Shown: positions 38,145-48,351 of the stretch, one piece after another
Layout: every line of letters starts with the position of its first letter
Numbering within the stretch: the stretch's first letter is position 1
Source of the DNA: CADEED01 sp963839685
GTDB taxonomy: Bacteria; Pseudomonadota; Gammaproteobacteria; Steroidobacterales; Steroidobacteraceae
DNA length: 64,000 bases
Assembly (NCBI GenBank): GCA_963839685.1
Contig: CAWIVS010000016.1
Span: 1 to 64,000, forward strand
Direction of reading: 5' to 3'
Position numbers and translations under genes: made by a program
The notes under the pieces: generated by a model
Databases searched by the model: none
The model's input: only the letters and a program-made list of their open reading frames with translations
What the model was told of the DNA's origin: nothing

Positions 38145-39035
38145 ATGGACATGAACGTCACTTCCAACACACATAGCCACAACGTGGAAGCGGCCGACAG
38201 CTTCGTCGACAGCCGCGATTTCGCGCGCATGACCCGCGCCATCGAATTCATCGAAAGAGAATTCGAGCGGCAGCCCAGGCTGGCCGAAGTCGCAAAACAC
38301 GTCGGCCTGTCGGAGTTCCACTTCAATCGGCTGTTCCGTCGCTGGACCGGGCTGACACCCAAGCAATATCTGGCCGAGGTGACGAGCCGCGCAGCCGGCG
38401 ATGCGCTGCGGGATGAACCCTCGGTCATGGACGCGGCCCACGCTGTAGGACTCTCCGGCGGCGGGCGGCTGCATGATCTGACGGTCACACTGGATGCCAT
38501 GACGCCGGGCGAGATCCGTGCGGAGGGCGAGGGCGTGGTGATTCGCTACGGCACCGCGGACACGCCATTTGGTTCGGCGTTTCTCGCGGAAACTCCACGC
38601 GGTCTGTGCCGGCTTGCATTCCTCGAGGCTGGTGGCGAGCGCGAAGAGCTTCGAGCGCTGCGCGAACAGTTTGCCCGGGCCAGGATCGTGCGCGACGACG
38701 CGCGCGCGGCCGCCCTGGTGCAGACCATCTGGGGAGGCGGTGCGGCGAAGCTGCCGCTGGCGGTGTGCGGGACCAACTTCCAGGTGCAGGTGTGGCGCGC
38801 GCTGCTCGAACTGAAACCCGGCGCGACGGTCACATACAGCGCGCTGGCACGGCGGCTCGGGATCGAAAATGGTGCGCGCGCCGTGGGTAATGCGGTGGGT
38901 GCCAATCCGGTCGGCTGGGTGATTCCCTGTCACCGTGTGTTGCGCGAGGGCGGAAAGCTTGGCGGATATCGCTGGGGAACCGCCCGCAAACAGATGATCC
39001 GCCGCTGGGAAAACAGGCGCGCCGGGGTGTCATAA
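38145..39035 (+). CDS. AraC-type helix-turn-helix fused to O6-alkylguanine-DNA alkyltransferase (Ada-like)
   Basis: This 296-residue protein joins an AraC-type DNA-binding domain (about 20-115, with LAEVAKHVGLSEFHFNRLFRR) to a methylguanine-DNA methyltransferase domain. The latter carries the active-site Cys in the typical PCHRV motif (near nt 38925). It repairs O6-alkylguanine by suicide transfer. The N-terminal zinc domain of E. coli Ada, which senses methylphosphotriesters, is absent. Repair and DNA binding are therefore linked without the usual sensor. No other alkylation repair gene is adjacent. The RND adaptor gene begins 75 bases downstream in the same direction. Confidence 0.93.
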   Translation: MDMNVTSNTHSHNVEAADSFVDSRDFARMTRAIEFIEREFERQPRLAEVAKHVGLSEFHFNRLFRRWTGLTPKQYLAEVTSRAAGDALRDEPSVMDAAHAVGLSGGGRLHDLTVTLDAMTPGEIRAEGEGVVIRYGTADTPFGSAFLAETPRGLCRLAFLEAGGEREELRALREQFARARIVRDDARAAALVQTIWGGGAAKLPLAVCGTNFQVQVWRALLELKPGATVTYSALARRLGIENGARAVGNAVGANPVGWVIPCHRVLREGGKLGGYRWGTARKQMIRRWENRRAGVS

Positions 39036-39109
39036 CTTTTTGATTACCCTCGTGTGTCGGCATGTTGGCGGTGCATACTTGCCGCCTTCAGCAGAGCGAT
39101 CCGAACACG

Positions 39110-40225
39110 ATGTCCGACAAGCGCAGCCTGGTAACGCCCATCAGCATCTCGGTGGCGGTCATTGCGGTCGCGTGGGCAATTTATGCCTCTCAGCATCGGG
39201 ACTCCTTCAACGCAGGACCCGCTCAGGGTGGGGGCGCGCGTAATGCCGCCCCGGCTTTCGTATCGATCGCCCCGGTGCGCAGCGAGCGGTTGAGCCAGAA
39301 GCTCGAGGCCCTGGGTAATGCCCGCGCCAACGAGTCGGTCGACATCAGCTCCAAGGCTTCCAACGTCGTGACCGCGATCATGTTCCGTGACGGCGAGCGC
39401 GTGCGGCGCGGTCAGGTGCTGGTGCAACTCGATGACGCCCAGGCGCGCGCCGATGTCGGTGCGGCCGAAGCGGCCCTCGCGGAAAGCGAACGCCTCTACA
39501 ACCGCAGCCGTGAGCTCATGTCGACCGAGGCCCTGTCAAAGGCGCAGTTCGACCAGCTCGAGGCGACGCTCAAGGCGAATCGCGCCCGGCTCAGCGCCGC
39601 CAACGCCCGCTTCCAGGACACGGTGATCCGTGCACCATTCTCCGGGCGCGTGGGTCTGCGGCGCGTGAGCGTCGGCACGCTCATCAGCCCCGGCGACGTG
39701 ATCACCACGCTCGATGACACCAGCGTCATCAAGCTGGACTTCTCGGTACCGGAGCATTTCCTCGCCACGCTGCGCGAGGGTCTCGCGGTACGCGCCAGCG
39801 CGCCGGCATTCCCGGGCCGCACCTTCATCGGCGAAGTCGCGAGCATCGATTCGCGCGTGGACATGAACACACGTTCGGTCACGGTGCGCGCGCTGCTCGC
39901 CAACGAAGACGGCGCATTGCGCCCCGGGATGTTCCTGAACGTGTCGCTGGCCAATGACGAGCGTGAGGCGCTGGTGATTCCCGAGCAGGCGCTCTCCCCC
40001 GAAGCCGAGCGGCAATACGTCTTCGTGGTGAGCGATGGCAAGGCCGAGCGCCGTGAAGTGCGCATCGGCGGCCGCAGTCCCGGCAGTGTCGAGGTGCTCG
40101 CGGGCCTCACGGTGGGTGAGCGCGTCATCGTCGAAGGCACGCAGAAAGTGCGGGATGGCGCTGCGGTGCGCGCCACGGAAATTGCCGCGGAAGTGGCGCC
40201 GGCAGCCGGGCGCGGGTTCGCATGA
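39110..40225 (+). CDS. RND efflux membrane fusion (periplasmic adaptor) protein
   Basis: This 371-residue adaptor links an inner-membrane RND pump to an outer-membrane channel. It has an N-terminal membrane anchor (ISISVAVIAVAWAIYAS), a lipoyl half-motif GERVRRGQVLVQLD, and a coiled-coil hairpin (ADVGAAEAALAESERLYNR onwards). The second lipoyl half is TVIRAPFSGRVGLRRVSVG, and the beta-barrel end runs from ALVIPEQAL. There is no TolC-type channel gene in the window. The stop overlaps an ATG (40222-40225), but the pump itself more likely starts at 40276. Confidence 0.93.
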   Translation: MSDKRSLVTPISISVAVIAVAWAIYASQHRDSFNAGPAQGGGARNAAPAFVSIAPVRSERLSQKLEALGNARANESVDISSKASNVVTAIMFRDGERVRRGQVLVQLDDAQARADVGAAEAALAESERLYNRSRELMSTEALSKAQFDQLEATLKANRARLSAANARFQDTVIRAPFSGRVGLRRVSVGTLISPGDVITTLDDTSVIKLDFSVPEHFLATLREGLAVRASAPAFPGRTFIGEVASIDSRVDMNTRSVTVRALLANEDGALRPGMFLNVSLANDEREALVIPEQALSPEAERQYVFVVSDGKAERREVRIGGRSPGSVEVLAGLTVGERVIVEGTQKVRDGAAVRATEIAAEVAPAAGRGFA

Positions 40226-40275
40226 GGCGAACACCGCCGGACCTGCGAGCGTGCGCCAATGAGCAGGTCTTTCAA

Positions 40276-43200
40276 ATGATGATTTCGGACCTGTCGGTGC
40301 GGCGGCCGGTACTCGCGACCGTCATGTCGCTGCTGTTGTTCATCCTCGGCCTCGCGGCCGCCTTTGGCCTCAGCCTGCGCGAATTCCCGGACATTGACCG
40401 GCCGGTGGTGAACATCGAGACGCGTTATCGCGGCGCCTCCTCGGAGGTAGTCGAGACGCGCATCACGCAGATCATCGAGAACGAGATCTCCGGCATCGAA
40501 GGCGTCGAGCGGCTCAACTCCGCCAGCCGCGACGAACGTTCACAGATCAATGTCGAATTCTCGCTGGAGCGCGATCTCGACGCTGCCGCCAACGACGTGC
40601 GCGAACGATTGTCGCGCGTCGCGCAGCGATTGCCGGTGGAAGCCGATCCATCGCAGATCACCAAGGTCGACAGCGGCACCGATCCCATCGTGTGGATCAA
40701 CGTCTCGAGCACCCAGCGCAGCATCCTCGAGCTCACCGACTACATGACGCGTTACATGGTCGACCAGTTCTCGACCCTCGAGGGCGTGGCCAACGTGCGC
40801 GTGAATGGCGGACGGCGCTATGCCATGCGCGTGTGGATGTCGCGCGAGAACCTGGCCGCCCGCCAGCTCACCGTCGCCGATGTCGAGAATTCCCTGCTGA
40901 GCGAGAACGTGGAGCTGCCGGCCGGCCGGCTCGAGTCCACCGAGCGCGAGTTCACGCTGCGCACCGACACCAACCTGCGCACCGAAGAAGATTTTCGCAA
41001 TCTCGTCGTGGGCCGCGGCGTTGACGGCTACCTGGTGCGGCTGGGAGAAGTGGCCGAGGTGCGGCTGGCGGCCGACGACGACCGCAGCATTTCGCGCTCC
41101 AACGGCATCATCGGCATGTCGTTGGCCATCATCCCGCAGTCCAAGGCCAATGTGCTGGCGACTTCGAAGGCAGTGAAGGAACGTCTCGCGGAAGTCCAGA
41201 AGACACTGCCGAATGACATCACCGCCGAGATCAACATCGACAACGGCATCTTCATCGCCGCCTCGCTCAAGAACGTGGTGCTTCGCGCTGTCCGAGACGC
41301 TGGTCCTCGTGCTCGTCGTCATTTTCCTGTTCCTGGGCACGCTGCGCGCCACGTTGATTCCCGCCGTGACCATCCCGGTGTCGATCATTGCGGCCGCGAT
41401 CGTGATGCTGGCGCTCGGCTATTCCATCAACACGCTGACGCTACTGGCGGCTGTGCTCGCTATCGGCCTGGTGGTCGACGACGCCATCGTGGTGCTCGAG
41501 AACATCGTGCGACGCATTGAAGCCGGCGAGCCGTCAGCGCTCGCGGCGATCAACGGCTCGCGTGAAATCGGCTTCGCCGTGGTTTCGACCACGCTGGTGC
41601 TGATGGCGGTGTTCGTGCCGATCTCGTTCATGAGCGGCGATACCGGTCGCCTGTTCGGCGAGTTCGGCGTAACGGTGGCCGCCGCCGTGGGTTTCTCGGC
41701 TTTCGTCGCCCTGTCACTCACTCCGATGATGACCTCGAGATTGTTCGCCGCTGGCATGCCGAAGTCGCGCCTCACGGGCGGCATCGACCGGCTGTTCCGC
41801 AGCCTCGACGACCGATATGCCACCGGCTTGCGAAATGCCATGTCGGGCAAGCGGCCGCTGTGGATCGTCGGTGGCGCCATGGGGATGTTCGCCGTGGCGT
41901 TGCTGGTGCTGGCACTGGGCGTGCCGTTCTCCGGGCTGAAGTTGTCCAGTGAACTCACCCCGCAGGAAGACCGCGGCTTCGTGCGTATTTTCGTGACCGC
42001 GCCGGAAGGCTCGAGCATTGCCTACATGGACCGCCAGTTGCGCCAGGTCGAGGAGGTTGCGCAGGAAGAGGTCGAGCGCGGCAACGCCAAGCGTGTCATC
42101 ACCCGCACCGGTGGCTTCGGCCGTGCCGCGGAAGTGAACACCGGCATGGTGAACCTGCCGCTGAATCTCTGGGATGAGCGCGACGACAGCGCCGGCGAGA
42201 TTGCCACCCGGCTTCGCGAGCGCACCCAGAACATTCCTGGCGGACGCGTCAACGTCAACCAGGCGGGCAGCCCGCTGTCGCGCAATGCGACACGGCCGCT
42301 CGCCATCGCGCTCGGTGGTGGCGACTACGCCGAGATCGTGCAGTGGCGCGACAAGATCATGGAGCGCGTGGCCGCAGAGAATCCGCGCATCCTCAACCTC
42401 GAGTCGGACTACCTGGAACGCCAGCCGCGCGTCATCGTGCAGATCGACCGCAACAAGGCCGCGGACCTGGGCGTGTCGCTGTCGACCGTCGGCCGCACGC
42501 TCGAGACCATGCTGGGCGCCCGCATCGTCACCACCTTCGAGCGCGCCGGCGAAGAATACGACGTGATCCTGCAGGCGCGCACCGAGCAGCGCGCGTCGGT
42601 GGGTGACCTGGACAATCTCTACGTGCGCTCCGACAAGAATGGTGACCTGTTGCCGCTGTCGGCCATGGTCAGGGTCGAGGAACGCGCCGGTCCCACCGAA
42701 TTGCGCCGCACCGATCGCATGCGTGCCATCGAACTCGCCGGCTCGCTCGCGCCCGGCTACGCACTGGGCGAGGCGGTGTCGTACATGGAGCAGGTGATCC
42801 GCGAGGAAGCGCCTGGCGCGCAAATCATCTACAACGGTGAGACCTACCAGCTCAAGAAATCCGGCGACACGTTATGGATCACCTTCGCGTTCGCGCTGCT
42901 CGTGGTGTACCTGGTGCTCGCGGCGCAATTCGAAAGCTTCATCCACCCGGTGGTGATTCTCGTGACCGTGCCGCTGGCCATCACCGGTGCTCTGCTGGGG
43001 CTGTGGCTGTTCAATTCCACCATCAACATCTTCAGCCAGATCGGCTGCGTCATGCTGATCGGCATTGCCTGCAAGAACGGCATCCTGATCGTCGAATTCG
43101 CCAACCAGCTGCGTGATCGTGGCGTGGAATTCGTGGATGCCGTGATCCAGGCATCGGCGACGCGCCTTCGGCCCGTGCTGATGACCAGCCTGTGCACGGC

Positions 43201-43456
43201 CTTCGGTGCCGTGCCGCTGATGCTGGCGCACGGCGCGGGTGCCGAAAGCCGCGAGTCCATTGGCGCCACGGTTTTCTTCGGCACCGTGGTCTCGTTGGGA
43301 CTGACCCTGTATGTGGTGCCGGCGTTGTACCTCCTGATCGCGCGTAACACGCGTTCACCGGAATACATGTCCCGCTTCATCGATGGCCTGATCGGCGGCG
43401 GTACGCCACGTGGTGCGCCCACAACGGCCAGCAACGCCTTGTCTGACACGCACTAG
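40276..43456 (+). CDS. RND multidrug efflux transporter, frameshifted
   Basis: This proton-driven inner-membrane pump of about 1060 residues is of the AcrB/MexB (HAE1) type. It begins with the typical ISDLSVRRPVLATVMSLLL helix. The periplasmic porter region includes WINVSSTQRS and VRVNGGRRYAMRVW. TM4 carries the proton-relay pair in GLVVDDAIVVLENI (near 41470). The C-terminal half repeats the fold and ends LYLLIARNTRS. A frameshift lies at about 41278-41282, where one surplus base separates IAASLKNVV from FALSETLVLVLVV. Raw reading gives fragments ending at 41520 and starting at 41213. I chose the ATG at 40276 (MMISDL) with AGGT upstream. It forms an operon with the adaptor. The substrate is unknown. 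Confidence 0.92.
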
Positions 43457-43508
43457 CCGGGCGCGCAGCGTCATGGCGCTGCCATGTAGTTGGAAAACCA
43501 CAAGTTTG

Positions 43509-43526
43509 CTGACATAAAGCTGTCAT
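43509..43526 (+). promoter_or_regulatory. Candidate Pho box (PhoB binding site)
   Basis: CTGACATAAAGCTGTCAT has two 7-base half-sites (CTGACAT, CTGTCAT) spaced 11 bases apart and matches the Pho box consensus at all but one or two positions. It lies 147 bases before the M32 carboxypeptidase start. No clear -10 follows at the usual distance, so regulation by PhoB is only a suggestion. Confidence 0.4.
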
Positions 43527-43672
43527 TTCCCGGCCGGAGGCGCCCACGCTGTCAACCACCGCCGACACGTGCAATCCTCTGATTTCATTGGTAAATTACA
43601 CAGCGTGACCCGGACGGAAAGAGCCTCGCTGGTAGACTCGTGGCCGTTCTTTCCTCCCCCGCGTGTTCCGTC

Positions 43673-45196
43673 ATGGCCCAGACCCCGTACAAGCAACTCG
43701 AGCAGGAATGGAAACGCCTGCATGCGTTCCGAGGTGCGATGGCGGTACTGAGATGGGACGCCGCGGTCATGATGCCTCGTGGCAGCGCCGACGTTCGCGG
43801 CGAACAGCTCGCGGCGCTCGAGACCGAATACCACGCGCTGGTCACCGCACCGAAAATCACGCGACTGCTGGATCGCGCCCAGGCGAGTACCACCAATCTC
43901 GAGGACTGGCAGATCGCCAATCTGCGGGAAATGCGGCGTCAGCGCGATTTCGCCATCGCAACTCCGGTGGCGCTGGTCTCGCGCCTCGCCAAGGCGGCTT
44001 CCAAGGCCGAGGCGAAGTGGTTGCAGGCGAGGGAAACCGGAAAGTTCGAGGACTTCGCGCCGTACCTGGAGGAAGTCGTGCATCTGGTGCGCGACAAGGC
44101 GCAGCTGCTCGGTCAGTCACGCAACCTGTCGCCGTATGACGCGTTGGTCGATGAATTCAGCCCGGGCCAGACTTCGGCGGAAATCGACGCGATGTTCAAG
44201 GCGCTGGGGCGGCGTCTGCCAGGCCTGATCCGCGAAGTCCTTGCACGGCAGGAGTCCCTGCCGGTATTGCCCATCACCGGCAAATTCAGCGGCGCCAAGC
44301 AGCGCGCGCTGGCCGTGGAGATCATGAAGGCGGTGGGCTTCCCCTTCGACCGTGGCCGGCTCGACGAGAGCGAGCATCCCTTCACCGAGGGCGTGCCCGG
44401 CGACGTGCGCGTCACCACGCGTTTCGATCCCAGCGAACCGTTCTCGGGATTGCTGGGCGCGCTGCACGAAACCGGCCACGCCATGTACGACGTCGGACTG
44501 CCAGCGGAATTCGCCGATCAGCCGGTCGGCCGTGACCGCGGCATGGCGCTGGAGGAAAGCCAATCGCTGCTCATGGAAATGATCGTGTGCCGCAGCCGGC
44601 CCTTCGTCACCTATCTCAAGCCGCTGCTCGAGAAACATTTCGGTGTCAGCGGGCCGGAGTGGTCCGAGGACAATCTCTACCGGCACCTCACCCGTGTGAA
44701 GCGCGGACCGATTCGCGTAGACGCCGACGAGCTCACGTATTCCCTGCACATCCAGCTGCGTTATGAGCTTGAAAATCAGTTGCTGTCAGGCGAACTGGCC
44801 GTGCGCAATCTGCGTGATGCCTGGAATGCCAGCATGGAACAGCGCCTGGGGCTCAAGCCGAAGAGTGACGTGGAAGGCGTGTTGCAGGACGTTCACTGGG
44901 CGGTGGGATCCTTCGGCTACTTCCCGTCGTATGCGCTGGGCGCCGTCATGGCGGCACAGTTTTTCGAAGCGTTGCGCGAATCGGTACCGGACGTGGACGC
45001 TGAAATCGCGCGCGGAGATTTCTCGGGACTGATGGGCTGGCTGCAACACAACGTTCATGGGATGGGCGCGCGGGTCAATGCCCAGGAATTGCTGAAGATC
45101 GCCACCGGCAAGCCGCTGGCCGCAGCCACGGCGCTGCGTTACCTCGAAGCGAAATATCTCGAGCCCGAATCGGTCGTGGGTAGCGCGGCCGCATGA
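43673..45196 (+). CDS. M32 family metallocarboxypeptidase (Taq type)
   Basis: This 507-residue cytoplasmic zinc carboxypeptidase has the HExGH zinc motif HETGH at about residues 265-269 and the downstream Glu in EESQSLLMEMIVCR. The family signature DVRVTTRF lies before the zinc motif, and FGYFPSYALGA near the C-terminus. It removes C-terminal residues from peptides. I chose the ATG at 43673 (MAQTPYKQLEQEW); the longer frame has no support. The upstream gap of 216 bases carries a candidate Pho box. The stop overlaps the next gene (ATGA at 45193-45196). Confidence 0.95.
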   Translation: MAQTPYKQLEQEWKRLHAFRGAMAVLRWDAAVMMPRGSADVRGEQLAALETEYHALVTAPKITRLLDRAQASTTNLEDWQIANLREMRRQRDFAIATPVALVSRLAKAASKAEAKWLQARETGKFEDFAPYLEEVVHLVRDKAQLLGQSRNLSPYDALVDEFSPGQTSAEIDAMFKALGRRLPGLIREVLARQESLPVLPITGKFSGAKQRALAVEIMKAVGFPFDRGRLDESEHPFTEGVPGDVRVTTRFDPSEPFSGLLGALHETGHAMYDVGLPAEFADQPVGRDRGMALEESQSLLMEMIVCRSRPFVTYLKPLLEKHFGVSGPEWSEDNLYRHLTRVKRGPIRVDADELTYSLHIQLRYELENQLLSGELAVRNLRDAWNASMEQRLGLKPKSDVEGVLQDVHWAVGSFGYFPSYALGAVMAAQFFEALRESVPDVDAEIARGDFSGLMGWLQHNVHGMGARVNAQELLKIATGKPLAAATALRYLEAKYLEPESVVGSAAA

Positions 45197-45987
45197 CCGG
45201 TGGCGCCGCTCGCGTCGCGGTGCCCGCGCGCCTGTGGCTCCTGGCCGCCACCACTCTCGTTTTCATCGTCGCGGCGATGCTGGTGCCGGCGATGCCGCAG
45301 CCGCTTTCTTATCATGCGTTCGCGGACTGCCGCACCATCTGGTCCATCCCGAACTACTTCAACGTGCTGTCGAACCTGCCCTTCCTCGTGGGCGGTGGCC
45401 TCGGCCTGCGGATCATCTGGCAAGGAGACGGCGCCTTCGTCGACGAGCGGGAGCAGTTGCCCTACCTGGTGTTTTTCCTCGGCGCACTGCTCACCAGCCT
45501 CGGGTCCGCGTACTACCACCTGGCTCCCGACAATCCGCGGCTGGTCTGGGACCGCCTGCCCATGACGCTGGGGTTCGCAGGCCTGGTGGCCGGCGCCGTT
45601 GCGGAACGCGTCGACCAGCGGCTTGGTTTGCAATCACTCTGGCCATTGCTGGCCATCGGCGCAGGCACGGTCATCTACTGGTACGCCACCGAGCGCATGG
45701 GCGCCGGCAACATAATCCCCTACGCCGCCTACCAGGGGTGGTCGGTCCTGGTGCTCTTGCTGCTGATCGCGATGTTTCCCGCGCAGCGTTACAGCCATGG
45801 CGTTCTGTTGCTGTGGGCCGCAGGCTGGTACGGACTGGCGAAGGTGTTCGAGGCCTTCGATCTTGCGATCTACCGGCTGCTGGGCGGAACCTTGAGCGGA
45901 CACACCATCAAACATCTGCTGGCGGCGGGCGCGGTGTTTGCGATTGTGCGACAACTGCGACTGCGGCGCCCGCTCGCAAACCACTAG
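45193..45987 (+). CDS. Ceramidase-like polytopic membrane protein (CREST-type)
   Basis: This 264-residue protein has about seven membrane helices and resembles alkaline ceramidases of the CREST superfamily. The probable metal site is conserved: GSAYYHLAPDN with DRLPMT in the middle, and SGHTIKHLLAAGA near the C-terminus supplying the paired histidines. In these enzymes one His, one Asp and two later His bind zinc. The real substrate could be a lipid amide, but bacterial members are not characterised. It is coupled to the M32 peptidase by an ATGA overlap. Confidence 0.8.
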   Translation: MTGGAARVAVPARLWLLAATTLVFIVAAMLVPAMPQPLSYHAFADCRTIWSIPNYFNVLSNLPFLVGGGLGLRIIWQGDGAFVDEREQLPYLVFFLGALLTSLGSAYYHLAPDNPRLVWDRLPMTLGFAGLVAGAVAERVDQRLGLQSLWPLLAIGAGTVIYWYATERMGAGNIIPYAAYQGWSVLVLLLLIAMFPAQRYSHGVLLLWAAGWYGLAKVFEAFDLAIYRLLGGTLSGHTIKHLLAAGAVFAIVRQLRLRRPLANH

Positions 45988-46000
45988 ACTTGCGCTCCGC

Positions 46001-46870
46001 ATGAACGCCACGCCCCATTCCTTGACCAATTCGGCCCTGACTTCCCCGGCCACGGAATGGCCCTCGCAAACCGCGAAAAAACTCGGCGCCCAGCTGCGCG
46101 GCCTGGTGGGCAAGGCGATCGAGGACTACCGCATGATCGGGGCGGGAGATCGCATCATGGTCTGCCTTTCGGGAGGCAAGGACTCGTACACGCTGCTGGA
46201 TATCCTGTTGTCGCTGAAGCGCAGCGCGCCGGTGGATTTCGAGATCATCGCGGTCAACCTGGACCAGAAGCAGCCTGACTTCCCGGCCGAAGTGCTGCCT
46301 GACTACCTGCGCGGCATCGGCGTGCCGTTTCACATCATCGAACAGGACACTTACAGTGTCGTCAAACGCGTGATCCCCGAAGGCAAGACCATGTGCGGCC
46401 TGTGCTCGCGCCTGCGGCGCGGCGCGCTCTACCGCTACGCCGCGGAAAATGGCATCACGAAAATCGCGCTTGGACATCACCGCGACGACATCGTCGAGAC
46501 CTTGTTCCTCAATCTCTTCTTCGGCGGCCGCCTCAAGGCGATGGCGCCCAAGCTGAAGTCGGAAGACGGCCGCCACATCGTGATCCGCCCGCTGGCTTAT
46601 GTGCCGGAAGCCCAGATCGAGCGCTACGCACGCGCGCGCCAGTTTCCGATCATCCCCTGCAAGTTGTGCGGCTCTCAGGACAATGCCCAGCGACGGCAGG
46701 TGAAGCAGATGCTCTGCGCGTGGGAACGGCAGTACCCGGGACGCACCGAGTCGATATTCTCGGCGCTGCGCAACGTGGAGCCGGCGCACCTGGCGGACCC
46801 GAATCACTTCGACTTCAGGGGCCTCGAGCCCGAAGGTGTGGATGGAGAGTCTTCCGAAGCCGTTAGCTGA
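46001..46870 (+). CDS. ttcA: tRNA 2-thiocytidine biosynthesis protein TtcA
   Basis: This 289-residue enzyme thiolates C32 of tRNA using ATP and a [4Fe-4S] cluster. It has the ATP pyrophosphatase loop SGGKDS (about residues 57-62), the cysteine pairs CGLCSRLRRG and CKLCGSQ, and the GHHRDD motif. The length is normal. The start is the ATG at 46001 (MNATPHSLT); an upstream extension lies inside the previous gene. Its 3' end overlaps the phosphatase fusion gene by 29 bases. Confidence 0.95.
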   Translation: MNATPHSLTNSALTSPATEWPSQTAKKLGAQLRGLVGKAIEDYRMIGAGDRIMVCLSGGKDSYTLLDILLSLKRSAPVDFEIIAVNLDQKQPDFPAEVLPDYLRGIGVPFHIIEQDTYSVVKRVIPEGKTMCGLCSRLRRGALYRYAAENGITKIALGHHRDDIVETLFLNLFFGGRLKAMAPKLKSEDGRHIVIRPLAYVPEAQIERYARARQFPIIPCKLCGSQDNAQRRQVKQMLCAWERQYPGRTESIFSALRNVEPAHLADPNHFDFRGLEPEGVDGESSEAVS

Positions 46871-48315
46871 TTCGTACTGGGTCATCCCCGGACGATTCCT
46901 GGCCGGCAAGTATCCCGGTGGAAAAAAAATCCAGGAACTGGAACGCCGCGTCGGACCACTGCTCGACGCGGGCTTCAACGCGTTCATCGACCTCACCGAG
47001 GCCGGTGAGCTGCCACCCTACGAGGGCTATCTACCGGAAGGTGTGGCCTACGTGCGCAAACCGATCACCGACCATGGCGTGCCGGCGGACAGCGCCTTCA
47101 TGGCCGACGTCCTCGCGACACTGGACGACCTGCTCGCGCAAGGCCGCCGTGTGTATCTGCATTGCCGGGCGGGCATCGGCCGCACCGGCACGGTGGTGGC
47201 CTGTCACCTGATCGAGCATGGGCTTGCCCCGGACGACGCGCTCGCCCGCCTCAACGAATTCTGGCGGACCAGCGATCGGTCCGATACCTGGCCGGAAGTT
47301 CCCGAGACGGACGGACAACGCGATTTCATCCGCGCCTACTCGCCGTCGGCGGATCCCACCAGCGCGCCCGATGTGATGGATGCCGCGCGCACCTTGCGCG
47401 AGCGCTTTCAAGGCGCATTGCTGGGTCTCGCCGTGAGCGACGCGCTGGCTGCGCATACCCAGTACCGAAAACCCGGCAGTTTCGCCGCGGTGGGTGACTT
47501 GCTGGGCGGCGGACCCTTTGACCTGCCGCGCGGCGCCTGGACCGACGATACCGCCATGGCCCTGCTGCTGGCCGAGAGCCTGCTCGAGTGCGACGGGTTC
47601 GATGCGCAGGACCAGGTAGAGCCGTTACGCGCGCTGGCAACGGGAGGGGTACGGCAGTGCCACCGGGCAATGCGTGGGTATTTCGGCCAGCGTGGCGCGC
47701 GCGCTCGCAACCGCGCAGTACAAGCATCAGCCGTTCGCGGGATCACACGACCCGGCGCAGCTCGAGAAGGACCCGTTGTCGCGGGTGGCGCCGGTGGTGA
47801 TGTATTACTTCGCGGACGCCGCGTCGGCGGTGTCGCGGGCCGGCGAGGCGGCCCGTATCACCGCCCAGGCCCCGATCGTGCTCGACTGCGTCCGGCTGCT
47901 GGCGGCGATGGTGCGCCAGGCCCTGAGTGGACGGGACAAGACCAGCATTCTGCGGCCGCCGCGCGAAGGCTGGATGAAGGGCCCGACGCGCCCGGAAGTG
48001 CTGGCGGTGTACGAGGGGTCGTATGCCGAACTCATGCCCCCCGAGATCACCGGCGGTGGACATATCGTGCAGGCTCTCGAGGCGGGGTTGTGGGCATTTC
48101 ATCGCGGCGAGACGTTCCGGGAGGGCGCATTGCTGGCGGCAAACCTTGGGCGGGACTCGGACGTGGTCGCGGCGGTGTACGGCCAACTGGCCGGCGCCTA
48201 TCACGGCGTGAGTGCGATTCCCGGAATCTGGCGTAACAGCCTGATGAAGCAAGAAGTGGTCATTGACACCTCGGATCGACTTCTCACTCACGCACTCGTA
48301 ACCCTCGGGGAATGA
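46842..48315 (+). CDS. Tyrosine/dual-specificity phosphatase fused to ADP-ribosylglycohydrolase
   Basis: The N-terminal domain (about residues 1-180) is a cysteine phosphatase with the P-loop HCRAGIGRTG (nucleophile Cys at about 108). The C-terminal domain (about 185-490) is an ADP-ribosylglycohydrolase: RFQGALLGLAVSDAL, TDDT at about 237-240 and GRDSDVVAAVYGQLAGA. The last metal-binding motif reads DSDV instead of the usual DxDT, so activity may be weakened. Both domains remove modifications, phosphate and ADP-ribose. A frameshift at the CC of 47622-47623 is corrected by dropping one C (VERYARWQREGYG). The ATG at 46842 has GAAGG before it. A zinc metallopeptidase gene follows 36 bases on. 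Confidence 0.88.
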
Positions 48316-48351
48316 TTCCGCGCGAGCCCCGGGTCGCTTAAATTACGCACC

